Shown here in pieces: positions 36,657 to 45,110 of a DNA stretch of 64,000 bases. Position 1 is the first letter of the stretch; every line of letters begins with the position of its first letter. The stretch spans positions 615,614 through 679,613 of the forward strand of contig NZ_JACSKZ010000002.1 of assembly GCF_018617875.1 (NCBI RefSeq), in the 5' to 3' direction. Source of the DNA: Exiguobacterium algae (lineage in GTDB: Bacteria; Bacillota; Bacilli; Exiguobacteriales; Exiguobacteriaceae). Under the pieces are notes generated by a model that saw only the letters and a list, made by a program, of their open reading frames with translations, did no database searches and was not told the origin of the DNA. The translations under genes were made by a program, and so were the position numbers.

Positions 36657-37643
36657 ATGTCAAACGGAATGAACAACGAACCGAAAAAGCAAGATAAGAA
36701 ATTTTCAACAGGCGCACTCGTCGGCGCGTCTGCGCTCGCGCTCATCATCGGAGCAGGTGGAACTTACGCTGCAACGAACGCATCGAGCCCATCTGATGAT
36801 TCAGCAGTCGTCACATACAAAGGCGGAGAGATCACGCGTGGTCAAATCGCAGACATGAGTTACGACCGTTTAGTCCCTCAGCTCGCTTTCCAAGAAACGA
36901 TGAACGCGCTTCTTGAAGAGGAGTACGGTGACCAGGTTGCGAAAGAAAAAGTTGACGAAGAGTTCGATAAAACAGAAGAACAATTCGGTTCGACAGAAGA
37001 ATTCGAACAAGCAATCCAACAAGCGGGAATGAGTGGAACAGATGAGTTCCGTCAAGCTCTCCGTGGTCAAATGCTTGTCGATGCTGCGAAATCAGAGTTG
37101 GTCGATGTAACGGACGAGGAAGTCGAAGCACAGTTTGAAAAAGAAAACGTCGAAGTTCGTGCAAGTCACATCCTCGTCGAATCTGAAGAAGAGGCACAAG
37201 CCATCATCAAGCAATTGAATGACGGTGCTGACTTCGCCGAACTCGCTAAAGAAAAATCAACAGACACAGGGTCTGGTGAAAAAGGCGGCGACCTCGGTTA
37301 CTTCTCAACAGGTGCAATGGTCCCTGAATTCGAAGACTACACATTCCAAAAAGATGTCGTCGGAAAAATTTCAGATCCGGTTCAGTCGCAATTCGGTTAT
37401 CACGTCATCAAAGTGACAGACCGCAAAGAAAAAGACTTGAAACTTGAAGATGAAAAAGACCGCATCCGTGAAGAATTGGCAACTGAAAAAGCTGCTTCGG
37501 TCGATGCAAACAAAATCTATGCCGAGTTGATTGAAAAATACAACGTTGATGTGAAAGATGCGAAAGCAGAAACACAATTTGACGCTGTCAAAGACGCATT
37601 GAAATCTTCTGAAGAGTCATCTGACGATTCTTCTGAACAATAA
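36657..37643 (+). CDS. prsA: PrsA-type foldase (parvulin), no lipobox
   Basis: 328 residues. An N-terminal region of 17 residues with a Lys cluster is followed by a hydrophobic helix (TGALVGASALALIIGAGG) and TYAATNA. The parvulin peptidyl-prolyl isomerase domain is at about 170-265 (VRASHILVESEEEA, DLGYFSTGAMVPEFED, VQSQFGYHVIKV), flanked by foldase helices. PrsA is normally a lipoprotein, but this protein has no Cys anywhere, so it cannot be lipidated. A type I cleavage site (TYA) or an uncleaved anchor is possible. Start 36657 has GGGGTGG upstream. It folds secreted proteins outside the membrane. Confidence 0.9.
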   Translation: MSNGMNNEPKKQDKKFSTGALVGASALALIIGAGGTYAATNASSPSDDSAVVTYKGGEITRGQIADMSYDRLVPQLAFQETMNALLEEEYGDQVAKEKVDEEFDKTEEQFGSTEEFEQAIQQAGMSGTDEFRQALRGQMLVDAAKSELVDVTDEEVEAQFEKENVEVRASHILVESEEEAQAIIKQLNDGADFAELAKEKSTDTGSGEKGGDLGYFSTGAMVPEFEDYTFQKDVVGKISDPVQSQFGYHVIKVTDRKEKDLKLEDEKDRIREELATEKAASVDANKIYAELIEKYNVDVKDAKAETQFDAVKDALKSSEESSDDSSEQ

Positions 37644-37655
37644 TATGACTATACG

Positions 37656-37687
37656 AAACGGCACCCCATTCGGAGTGCCGTTTTTTT
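37656..37687. terminator. Bidirectional terminator, prsA/yhaM
   Basis: AACGGCAC / GTGCCGTT stem with seven T on the plus strand, convergent genes. Confidence 0.88.
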
Positions 37688-38612
37688 ATAGCTTCGGTTT
37701 ATAAAATGCCCGATTATCAAGCGCCATGATGCGTTCTGTGAATTGGCCTGGCTCCACTCCTTCAAATGCCTTTTCGAACATGTTCATGCGGGCGTCGATG
37801 TTGTCAATAAAGAACAACATTTCGGCTTCAGGCAGTTGCGGTGTATTGGCCGATCCCCATTCCGGTTTCCCGTGGTGGCTCAAGACGAGATGTTGCAACA
37901 GCGTCGTCACTTCCCGATCCGTACCGAGCTCGCGTGACACCACTTCGATTTCCGACGCCATCAAGGATAAGTGACCTAACAACTTTCCTTCGAGCGTATA
38001 CTCAGGGGTGATCGCATCGGATAATTCGATGACTTTTGCCAAATCATGCAACAGTACGCCTGCAATGAGCAGGTCGCGGTTCAGCTGAGGGTACAGCGCA
38101 CTCATGGAGTCAGCGAGCTTTAGCATCGACATCACGTGAAATGCCAGTCCCGAATAAACGGCATGGTGATGACGGACGGCCGCCGGATACGTAAAGTATG
38201 CCTCCTCGTGTCGGCTAAGCACCTCTTCTACGAGTTGTCGAATCTCTTCATGCTGTAGAGACGAAATAAATTCGCGAATCGTCGACTCGAGTTCTGTTTT
38301 TGGCACGGGCGCGGAACGGACATATGGGGAGATGTCCGTCTCCTTTTCAATAATTGAGATTTGTTTGAGCTTCAATTGAGTGCGCCCGCGGTAGTCCATC
38401 ACTTCGCCTGCCGCATGTACGATTTTTTTCGTCGCGTATTTTTCCGTGTCGGAACTATCCCAAAGCTTCGTCTCGATTTCCCCGCTCTCATCACAGAGGA
38501 TGAGTGTTAGATAGGGTTTTCCATTCCCGGCAAGTCCTTTATAGGATTGCTTGATCATGACCGTTTGATCTAATGTGTCGCCTACTTTGAGCTGACCGAT
38601 TTTTGTCGCCAA
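37686..38612 (-). CDS. yhaM: 3'-5' exoribonuclease YhaM
   Basis: 308 residues from the TTG at 38612 (MATKIGQL), which has GAGAGAGGTG 6 bases upstream; the ATG at 38633 lacks one. An N-terminal OB fold (KPYLTLILCDESGEIETKLWD) precedes an HD domain with HHAVYSGLAFH, LLHDLAKVIEL and HHGKPEWGS metal ligands. YhaM trims RNA and DNA 3' ends. Same position after prsA as in B. subtilis. Confidence 0.93.
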   Translation of the reverse strand: MATKIGQLKVGDTLDQTVMIKQSYKGLAGNGKPYLTLILCDESGEIETKLWDSSDTEKYATKKIVHAAGEVMDYRGRTQLKLKQISIIEKETDISPYVRSAPVPKTELESTIREFISSLQHEEIRQLVEEVLSRHEEAYFTYPAAVRHHHAVYSGLAFHVMSMLKLADSMSALYPQLNRDLLIAGVLLHDLAKVIELSDAITPEYTLEGKLLGHLSLMASEIEVVSRELGTDREVTTLLQHLVLSHHGKPEWGSANTPQLPEAEMLFFIDNIDARMNMFEKAFEGVEPGQFTERIMALDNRAFYKPKL

Positions 38613-38729
38613 TGAAAGCACCTCTCTCTTCATTCAGTACCTCCATCTTATCGAAACTTTCCGTCAGATGCCAACATTCCCGACATTTTGGGAATACTAT
38701 ATAGCAGAAGCAAATTGGAGGAATGTTTA

Positions 38730-39653
38730 ATGGAATGGGAATGGTACACGAGACCTGAAGAAATCGTCCACATCGATGAACGATATCAGGAAGCCTATAC
38801 GTATTGGGTCGAGCAGCTCACGACAGCAGACGTCACGAAAATCATCGTCGAGGATGGCTTCATGTATGGGTCTCTAACGCTCGACTATGAAAAGTTAGAA
38901 CGGGAGCCTCAAAATATCGGTCATTATTTCGTCGGACCAGACTTTTTATGGACGCTCGGTTTCGATGATGTCCACTGCGAGTCGGTATCAAGAAAAGGAT
39001 TTGCGACACCGATTGAAGCATTTTATGAATTATTGGCTGAACGAATGGATCCTTATTTCCACGGTATTGACGAGTTCGAAGAACGTCTCCTGATTGCCCA
39101 GCGTGAGATGACAGGACAAGTACCTGCCACATTCATGAATGAAATCTTCGGTCTCCGTAGCGAGATTGAGCGCTGGTCCGATACAGTCACGCCGTACAAA
39201 GAACTCCTTATGGCAGGAAGAGAAGCCTTTCTTGATCTTGATTTGAATCAACTCAGATCATACCAGCTTGCAAACTATCGGGTCGAACGACTCCTTACAT
39301 TGGTGGAGCACTATCAGGGAGACGTCATCGCCATGACCGACCTCGCTTCCACACTTTCGAATTTCAGGGGAAATGAAATCATGAAGGCCCTGACGGTATT
39401 TACCGCCCTGACCACACCGGTTGTGGCGTTTGGTGCCATTTGGGGAATGAACTTTAAAGTGATGCCCGAACTGGATTGGTCGTTCGGTTATGGTTTTTCC
39501 TGGGTGATGATCATTTTCTTCACGCTATTGATCCAGGTGTGGTTGCGACGAAAAAATTGGATGGGATCGTTACTGCAATTCCCGAACCAGACCATCCCCC
39601 CTCAATATCGTGAAGAAGAAAAAAATGAAAAAACGAACAAAAGTTCGGTATAA
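38730..39653 (+). CDS. corA: CorA-type divalent cation channel
   Basis: 307 residues. A long cytosolic part comes first, then two TM helices at the C-terminus; the selectivity motif GMNF (residues 250-253) follows TM1. The start ATG 38730 has GGAGG 8 bases upstream. Transports Mg2+ or related cations into the cell. Its last codons contain the LexA box and -10 of dinB. Confidence 0.9.
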   Translation: MEWEWYTRPEEIVHIDERYQEAYTYWVEQLTTADVTKIIVEDGFMYGSLTLDYEKLEREPQNIGHYFVGPDFLWTLGFDDVHCESVSRKGFATPIEAFYELLAERMDPYFHGIDEFEERLLIAQREMTGQVPATFMNEIFGLRSEIERWSDTVTPYKELLMAGREAFLDLDLNQLRSYQLANYRVERLLTLVEHYQGDVIAMTDLASTLSNFRGNEIMKALTVFTALTTPVVAFGAIWGMNFKVMPELDWSFGYGFSWVMIIFFTLLIQVWLRRKNWMGSLLQFPNQTIPPQYREEEKNEKTNKSSV

Positions 39654-39654
39654 T
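39634..39654 (+). promoter_or_regulatory. LexA box and dinB promoter inside the end of corA
   Basis: CGAACAAAAGTTCG (39634-39647) is the Bacillus LexA (DinR) box with both CGAAC/GTTCG arms perfect. TATAAT (39649-39654) follows at once and spans the corA stop codon. Confidence 0.8.
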
Positions 39655-39687
39655 AGATGGTATTACGAGATATAGAAAGGTGATGTT

Positions 39688-40779
39688 ATGGAACGCCTCA
39701 TCATCCACGTCGATATGGATGCGTTTTATGCCTCTGTGGAGCAGCGCGACCGCCCCAGTTTGCGCGGAAAACCCGTCATCGTCGGTGGACCGCCTCACAG
39801 TCGTGGCGTTGTCGCGACTTGTTCCTACGAGGCACGAAAATATGGAGTGCACAGCGCCATGTCTTCCCGGAGAGCATTCAGTCTGTGTCCCCACGCGACT
39901 TTTGTGAAACCCCGATTCCAAGTGTACCGTCAAGTCAGTCAACAAGTGATGGACATCTTTAAGTCAGTCACGCCCCTCGTCGAGCCACTCTCTCTTGACG
40001 AGGCGTATTTGGACGTGACTGAAAACTCCTTGAACAGTACGTCGGGTCCCTTTATCGCCCGTTATATTTTAGGAGAAATCAAGCGGCGCACCGGTTTGAC
40101 CGCATCAGCAGGTGTCGCTCCTTCCAAGTTTGTCGCCAAAATCGCGTCCGGTTTCGAAAAACCGAACGGTCTAACCGTCGTTTCGCAACCGAACGTCACA
40201 ACATTTCTCGCCCCGCTCTCCGTCGAAGCGATGCATGGGGTGGGAAAAGTAACGGCACAGACGCTTTATAAACATCATTATCATACGATTGCCGACATTC
40301 AGAAAACCCGCCCCGAGCAACTAAAGGCCATCTTCGGTTATGACCGCGGTCAACAATTATACGAACTTGCCCACGGCAGAGACGATCGCCCCGTTGTCCC
40401 GACGCGTGAACGAAAATCCATCGGATCTGAAACGACCTTTGCATTTGATATCGATGATCCGGAAGAAGTGTATGAACGGGTATTACCTGAGATTGAAGAC
40501 GTCCTTCGGCAACTTGACCGACGTGACCTCAGCTGCCAAACAGTGACAGTCAAGTTAAAGACGAGCGAATTTCAAGCTCGTAGCCACCAAATCAAGCTCA
40601 ATCACCCGACACATGACCATGAAGAAATCAGGCGTCTCACAAGACGCTTGTTCGATGAAATGGAAGTCACTGAACCAATCCGCCTCATCGGGATGACGGT
40701 TTCTGACCTGATTCCCCGAAAAGAATCAGCCCGTCAGCTCACATTTGATGAAATCACGAAACGACCTCTTGAAGAATGA
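39688..40779 (+). CDS. dinB: DNA polymerase IV (Y family)
   Basis: 363 residues. Catalytic acids in HVDMDAFYASVEQ at residues 6-18 and SLDEAYLDV near 104; a helix-hairpin-helix region (VEAMHGVGKVTAQTLYKH) near 178, and a little-finger domain after residue 235. Performs translesion synthesis under SOS control. Downstream of corA but with its own LexA-regulated promoter. Confidence 0.95.
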   Translation: MERLIIHVDMDAFYASVEQRDRPSLRGKPVIVGGPPHSRGVVATCSYEARKYGVHSAMSSRRAFSLCPHATFVKPRFQVYRQVSQQVMDIFKSVTPLVEPLSLDEAYLDVTENSLNSTSGPFIARYILGEIKRRTGLTASAGVAPSKFVAKIASGFEKPNGLTVVSQPNVTTFLAPLSVEAMHGVGKVTAQTLYKHHYHTIADIQKTRPEQLKAIFGYDRGQQLYELAHGRDDRPVVPTRERKSIGSETTFAFDIDDPEEVYERVLPEIEDVLRQLDRRDLSCQTVTVKLKTSEFQARSHQIKLNHPTHDHEEIRRLTRRLFDEMEVTEPIRLIGMTVSDLIPRKESARQLTFDEITKRPLEE

Positions 40780-40819
40780 ATGACCATTCATTACACTGTA
40801 AGAAAAGGGGGCAACAAAG

Positions 40820-41038
40820 ATGGAGACCTATTCAGTCACCGCATTTGAGAATGACGGGACCATCGTCTTGAACGAATCGTTCGAAGCAAGCGATGATCAG
40901 TCGGGGAAACGAAAAGGATTGGACATGATACGAAAAGCCGGACATGAACACATAGGGGCACGAATTGTTCGCAGTGGCCAGCTCATTTATTTCGAGCGAT
41001 GCAAATTGCCTGGAAAATTGAAAGGGACTGCATCCTAA
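40820..41038 (+). CDS. Small protein, unknown function
   Basis: 72 residues, starts METYSVTAFENDG, one Cys near the C-terminus, no signal or membrane segment. Ribosome binding site AAAGGGGG 7 bases before ATG, 40 bases after dinB, followed by a good terminator, so possibly the last gene of the dinB transcript. Looks like a short beta-alpha-beta fold. No family recognised. Confidence 0.65.
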   Translation: METYSVTAFENDGTIVLNESFEASDDQSGKRKGLDMIRKAGHEHIGARIVRSGQLIYFERCKLPGKLKGTAS

Positions 41039-41042
41039 AAAC

Positions 41043-41083
41043 AAATGACAGACCGAGATAAATCAATCGGTCTGTCATTTTTA
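41043..41083. terminator. Bidirectional terminator
   Basis: AAATGACAGACCGA / TCGGTCTGTCATTT perfect 14-base arms around a 10-base loop. Confidence 0.9.
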
Positions 41084-41560
41084 TTCACTATATTTTTCTT
41101 CCCATGCCTCTCGCCATTCTTGAAGATCTGGGTAGATGTCTTCTACCGACTCTCCATTCAAACTATATCCGGTGCCCATCAGGCTTCCGTCCGAAAGCGG
41201 CATCGAGGTACCACCAATCACTTTCCCATCCACAACAATCACCGTCACGGCCGTTAATCCAAAATCGGATAACGCATCAATCGGGTGATTTTTCACGATG
41301 AAGTGTTCATAGTAAAGAGTTTTACCGATGTAAGCGTCAGGAGACACGAATTGGCGCGCCCACAACGACTGCTCATGATCCTCTAGCAAATTTTTCTTTT
41401 CTAACTTATTTGCATACTCTCCATTATACGATACGACTTGATAGTCCTTTTTTTCAAGGTACTTCTCAGCCGCACGGCCATACTTCCCAATCTCAGGCTC
41501 TTCTTCATTCCCGCAAGCAACAAGAAAGAGACAGAGAAATACCCACAACCATCTTTTCAT
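41081..41560 (-). CDS. Lipoprotein, unknown function
   Basis: 159 residues. Start 41560 gives MKRWLWVFLCLFLVACGNEEE, a textbook lipoprotein signal with lipobox LVAC and mature Cys at residue 19. GAGGAAG precedes the ATG. The mature part is about 140 residues, acidic, with VTVIVVDGKVIGGTSMPLSDG as a beta-rich core. Family not recognised; transcribed toward the convergent small gene. Confidence 0.75.
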   Translation of the reverse strand: MKRWLWVFLCLFLVACGNEEEPEIGKYGRAAEKYLEKKDYQVVSYNGEYANKLEKKNLLEDHEQSLWARQFVSPDAYIGKTLYYEHFIVKNHPIDALSDFGLTAVTVIVVDGKVIGGTSMPLSDGSLMGTGYSLNGESVEDIYPDLQEWREAWEEKYSE

Positions 41561-41623
41561 CTTCTTCCTCACTTTCAAACAGGTTGGATTAACATTCACC
41601 TTGTTATTATCCCAAATATCGAC

Positions 41624-43402
41624 TCAAAGTGGAAATAAAAGCAGGATCATGATAATTCCAACAATACCTGTGATCAGTTGAAGCGGAATCCCCACTTTCA
41701 TAAAGTCGACGAACCGATAGCCCCCGATACTGAATACCATCGCATTCGTCGGGGAACCAAACGGCGTCATAAAAGCAAGCGAGGCAGAGATGGCGACCGC
41801 AACAACGAATGGGATCGGATTCACGCCCATCGTCTCCGCAAGAGACAGAGCGAGCGGCACAAATAAGACAGCAGTGGCCGTGTTCGAGATGATTTGACTG
41901 AGGAACATGGTCGCCGCAAATAAAGCAACCAGTACCCATACCGGTCCAGCTTCCCCAAACGTGGTACTGATCCAAGAAACGAGCCACGACATCACACCTG
42001 CATGATCAAGCGCTGTCCCAACCGGAATCATTGCGGCGATCAAGACAAGAGAGGACCACTGAATCGATTGGTACGCCACTTCAATATGACGAACCGCTCC
42101 CGTCAGGATCATGGCTAATGCAGCGATCCAAACGGCAACCGTCGGATCGACCCACTCCAGCATGAACAAGGCGATCATCGTCACCATGACGAGTCCTGCG
42201 GCCAGTTGGTGGCGTTCTGACACTGAGCGATTCGCCACATCGGTCACGCGTTCGTTTGCGAGTAACAATTGCGTCTCGCGCTCCGTCCGCTCCAAATCCC
42301 CCCACTTCCCTTGAACGACTAATAAGTCCCCTCTTTGAAGCGGCACATCCTTCAAGTGAATTTGGGCAATCTCTTCATTCGGCCGAACGACTTGCAGCAC
42401 GTTTAACTGATAGTCATTTCGCAAGCGACTGTCACTCAAACGCTTGCCAACGAGTGAACTGTCAGGCGGTACAGTAAAGAGCGCGACTCCGGACTCTTTG
42501 TCACATAGTTCCGATTGGGAGAGCTGCTCATAGCGTAACCCCTCACGTCCGGTAAATGACTCAATATCCCGTTCCTCTCCACTGACGAGCAATCGGCCTT
42601 CACGAAGTACCGTGTCGGCGCTGGCCGCTATGAAGCGTTGCCTTACCCCACGGATTCGTTCGCCTACCACAATCAATCCTTGATGAGACCATTTTAAATC
42701 CCGTAATCGTTGGCCAATCAGCGGATGATTTTTATCAAGATGAACTGCGTAAATTTTCGGTTCAGGATAATTTCGTTCGGAAGAGACGGATGGGTCGACC
42801 GTCTCCTCAGGAGTTAACAGCTTGTTTCCGACAAATCGGAAATAGATGAAGCTGACGGCGGCAACCGCAAGTCCGATTGGGAACAATGCAAAAAAGCCGA
42901 TCGATTCCCCTTCGATCCGACGCAACGCTTCAGCCGCAACCAAGTTCGGGGGCGTTCCAATCAAGGTCATCGTTCCGCCGATACTTGAGAAGAAGGCAAG
43001 AGGCATCAATAACACCGCGGGCGACTTCTTCATTTGTCTCGACATCGCTAAAGCCACCGGGATCAGAATGGCCACCGTCCCTGTGTTGGACATGACGCTC
43101 GAAAGGAGTGTCACTGTCATCATGAACAGAAAGAATAGCCGCATCTCACTCCCGTTCGCATAAGGAATCAATAATGACGCCAGACGTTCCGCCAATCCGG
43201 AATGGAACAAGCCGGCCCCTACGATGAATAGACCTGCAATCATCAGGACGACGGGGTTCGAAACACCGGCCATCGCCTCGGCGGGTGTCAATTGATTGGT
43301 CAAAACGAGCAATACTAGTCCAATCAACGCCACCAGGTCTGCGCGCATCCAGCCGCCGATAAAAAAGAGAATCATTAGTCCGAGAATGATTACCGTTACC
43401 AT
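41624..43402 (-). CDS. SLC13/DASS-type permease with two TrkA-C domains
   Basis: 592 residues. About five TM helices, then a cytosolic insert of about 190-390 holding two RCK_C (TrkA-C) domains (RLRDLKWSHQGLIVVGERIRG and RNDYQLNVLQVVRPN regions), then six to seven TM helices. The ISNTATAVLFVPLAL and MSNTGTVAILIPVAL stretches are the SNT motifs of the family, one per half. Substrates may be sulfate, dicarboxylates or phosphate. ATG 43402 follows GGGAAGGTGG; the GTG three codons earlier is inside that site. A cre site overlaps its promoter. Confidence 0.85.
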   Translation of the reverse strand: MVTVIILGLMILFFIGGWMRADLVALIGLVLLVLTNQLTPAEAMAGVSNPVVLMIAGLFIVGAGLFHSGLAERLASLLIPYANGSEMRLFFLFMMTVTLLSSVMSNTGTVAILIPVALAMSRQMKKSPAVLLMPLAFFSSIGGTMTLIGTPPNLVAAEALRRIEGESIGFFALFPIGLAVAAVSFIYFRFVGNKLLTPEETVDPSVSSERNYPEPKIYAVHLDKNHPLIGQRLRDLKWSHQGLIVVGERIRGVRQRFIAASADTVLREGRLLVSGEERDIESFTGREGLRYEQLSQSELCDKESGVALFTVPPDSSLVGKRLSDSRLRNDYQLNVLQVVRPNEEIAQIHLKDVPLQRGDLLVVQGKWGDLERTERETQLLLANERVTDVANRSVSERHQLAAGLVMVTMIALFMLEWVDPTVAVWIAALAMILTGAVRHIEVAYQSIQWSSLVLIAAMIPVGTALDHAGVMSWLVSWISTTFGEAGPVWVLVALFAATMFLSQIISNTATAVLFVPLALSLAETMGVNPIPFVVAVAISASLAFMTPFGSPTNAMVFSIGGYRFVDFMKVGIPLQLITGIVGIIMILLLFPL

Positions 43403-43440
43403 GTCGTCCACCTTCCCTTTCAGTCCACGCCTACACCTTC

Positions 43441-43469
43441 ATTATATCCCGAATTTGTAAGCGCTTACT
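43441..43469 (-). promoter_or_regulatory. Promoter of the SLC13 gene with cre site
   Basis: TATAAT at 43441-43446 (minus strand). TGTAAGCGCTTACT-type sequence at 43456-43469, with a perfect 12-base palindrome GTAAGCGCTTAC, matches the CcpA cre consensus except the last base. It covers the -35 position. Confidence 0.7.
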
Positions 43470-43493
43470 TTAAGGGTATGACAATATTTCCAA

Positions 43494-43526
43494 CAAAAAA
43501 ACGGATGGCACGTTTGCCATCCGTTC
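43494..43526 (-). terminator. Terminator after yheA
   Basis: AACGGATGGCA / GCCATCCGTT stem, T run on the minus strand. Confidence 0.9.
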
Positions 43527-43533
43527 ACATGAT

Positions 43534-43905
43534 TTACTGAACTTCGTTTTCGTTCACCATCGGAGCGTAAAGCTCTTCAAGTGGTTTCATGATGATTTTC
43601 GTTACTTCTGTAACGAGTTGGTGCATGCGCTGCTCTTCTTGCATGAGCTCCATGATCAATTCGTTCTGTTGAACGTTCATCATTTTCGTTTGCGCATCCA
43701 TCATCTCCTGCTCAGAGATTTCTTCACCTTGCATTTGCTTTTGTTGAAGCGTCATTTGGATGTTACGGAAGTCAGCGAACAACTGGTTCGCTTCCGCGTC
43801 CGCATTGACACGATCGTATAAAGAAGAGAGTGTTGTGAACTCCTCAGAATCGCGAAGTGCTTTCTCCAATTGGTAAGCTTGGTCGTACAAGTTTGTTTGT
43901 GACAT
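43534..43905 (-). CDS. yheA: YheA (YlbF/YmcA-family helical protein)
   Basis: 123 residues, helical. Matches B. subtilis YheA in LYDQAYQLEKALRDSEEFTTL, LYDRVNADAEA and IIMKPLEELYA. YlbF and YmcA relatives form the Y-complex with YaaT that affects RNase Y activity; YheA's own role is not settled. Follows yheB after 35 bases, with AGGAGG before its ATG, so likely one operon. Confidence 0.9.
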   Translation of the reverse strand: MSQTNLYDQAYQLEKALRDSEEFTTLSSLYDRVNADAEANQLFADFRNIQMTLQQKQMQGEEISEQEMMDAQTKMMNVQQNELIMELMQEEQRMHQLVTEVTKIIMKPLEELYAPMVNENEVQ

Positions 43906-43940
43906 GTAACGTCCTCCTAAATACTATTAGGGAATCCCCA

Positions 43941-45059
43941 TCAAACGATGGCGATGAGCCCTTGAATCAACCCAATCATACCACCTAACAGCGCTCCAAG
44001 CCATGTTATTGCCCGAAACTCCCGTTTTGAAATGGATAATACAATCTCCTCCAGGTAGGACGTATCGAGTGACTGGACTTGTTCCTGCACGATTTGATCG
44101 ATTTTCAAGCGATCCATGATGGTCTCCATCTGATCGGTAAAGCGCTCAATGACAAGGGTGACTCCTTTTGGTACGAGTTCTTCGACCACCTGGTCTTCAA
44201 CATCACGTGTGTACGTGCAAACCGAACGGTCAAGCAATTGACCGATTGGTAAACGTGTGACCACTTCCGATACGACTCCGTCAACGAGACGTGCTTCTAA
44301 GCGTTCGTCAAGAAGAGTGTCCACCGACTTTTCGCTGAATCGTTCAAACTCACGTGTAATCATCGTCGTCATACCCGTCCGAGTCGAACTGCCACGTAGA
44401 ATGTTCACGATTTCAGGTCGTACCATCTCGACCAGGTTCATATTTTGAATAAAGCCGGCGATGAACCCGAGGCGACGTTGCACGAAGGAGTCGACCATAT
44501 GTCGTAACTGTGCCTCTCCTTCCGGGGAGTAAAAATATTCTTCCGATTTCACGAGTAACGCTTCGACGATTTCCGGAATGAGTGCACGGACACGATCCAT
44601 CCCCTCTTCGCCGAGTAGCTCGTACAACTTTCTCGTCTTCACTTCGGCGATTACTTTAGTCAGTTCTTCACGCATTTTTTCATCCGCCAAGGCTAAAAAT
44701 CGCGTTTCCGCATTCGGATAAAGCGGCTCAATGAGTGAGCGGACTGTTTTCTCCGAGCGAAGCATCGCATGGACCTCACGTTGCGCAAAATGTGTGATAT
44801 GGCTGGAAATTTGATCATCTAACAACCGCTTACGCATTCCCTCAGGTGTCAGTAAATGCTTGACGACCGTTTTTCCTAAACTAGACGCAAGTTCGTCCCT
44901 GCGTTTCGGAATCAATCCCGGCGTGAACGGGATCCGAACCGATCCGATATACTTTGGTTCATGTGGCCGGAACAACATTTTGATGGCGAGGAAGTTTGTT
45001 ACCCCACCGATTGTCGCTCCGATGACAATCATCACAAAAATTTTAATTAGACCCTCCAA
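43941..45059 (-). CDS. yheB: YheB-type membrane protein (DUF445)
   Basis: 372 residues from the TTG at 45059 (MEGLIKIFVMIVIGATIGG): GGAGG lies 7 bases upstream and length then equals B. subtilis YheB (377). One TM helix at each end, with the family signature GGVTNFLAIKMLFRPHEP and IPFTPGLIPKRRDELA at residues 18-50. The long middle is helical and cytosolic or external. Function unknown. The longer upstream reading overlaps yxkF and is rejected. Confidence 0.9.
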   Translation of the reverse strand: MEGLIKIFVMIVIGATIGGVTNFLAIKMLFRPHEPKYIGSVRIPFTPGLIPKRRDELASSLGKTVVKHLLTPEGMRKRLLDDQISSHITHFAQREVHAMLRSEKTVRSLIEPLYPNAETRFLALADEKMREELTKVIAEVKTRKLYELLGEEGMDRVRALIPEIVEALLVKSEEYFYSPEGEAQLRHMVDSFVQRRLGFIAGFIQNMNLVEMVRPEIVNILRGSSTRTGMTTMITREFERFSEKSVDTLLDERLEARLVDGVVSEVVTRLPIGQLLDRSVCTYTRDVEDQVVEELVPKGVTLVIERFTDQMETIMDRLKIDQIVQEQVQSLDTSYLEEIVLSISKREFRAITWLGALLGGMIGLIQGLIAIV

Positions 45060-45110
45060 ACTGCAAGCCTCCGATCTGAAATATGATACATTGTTGAAGA
45101 GGTGATTGTG

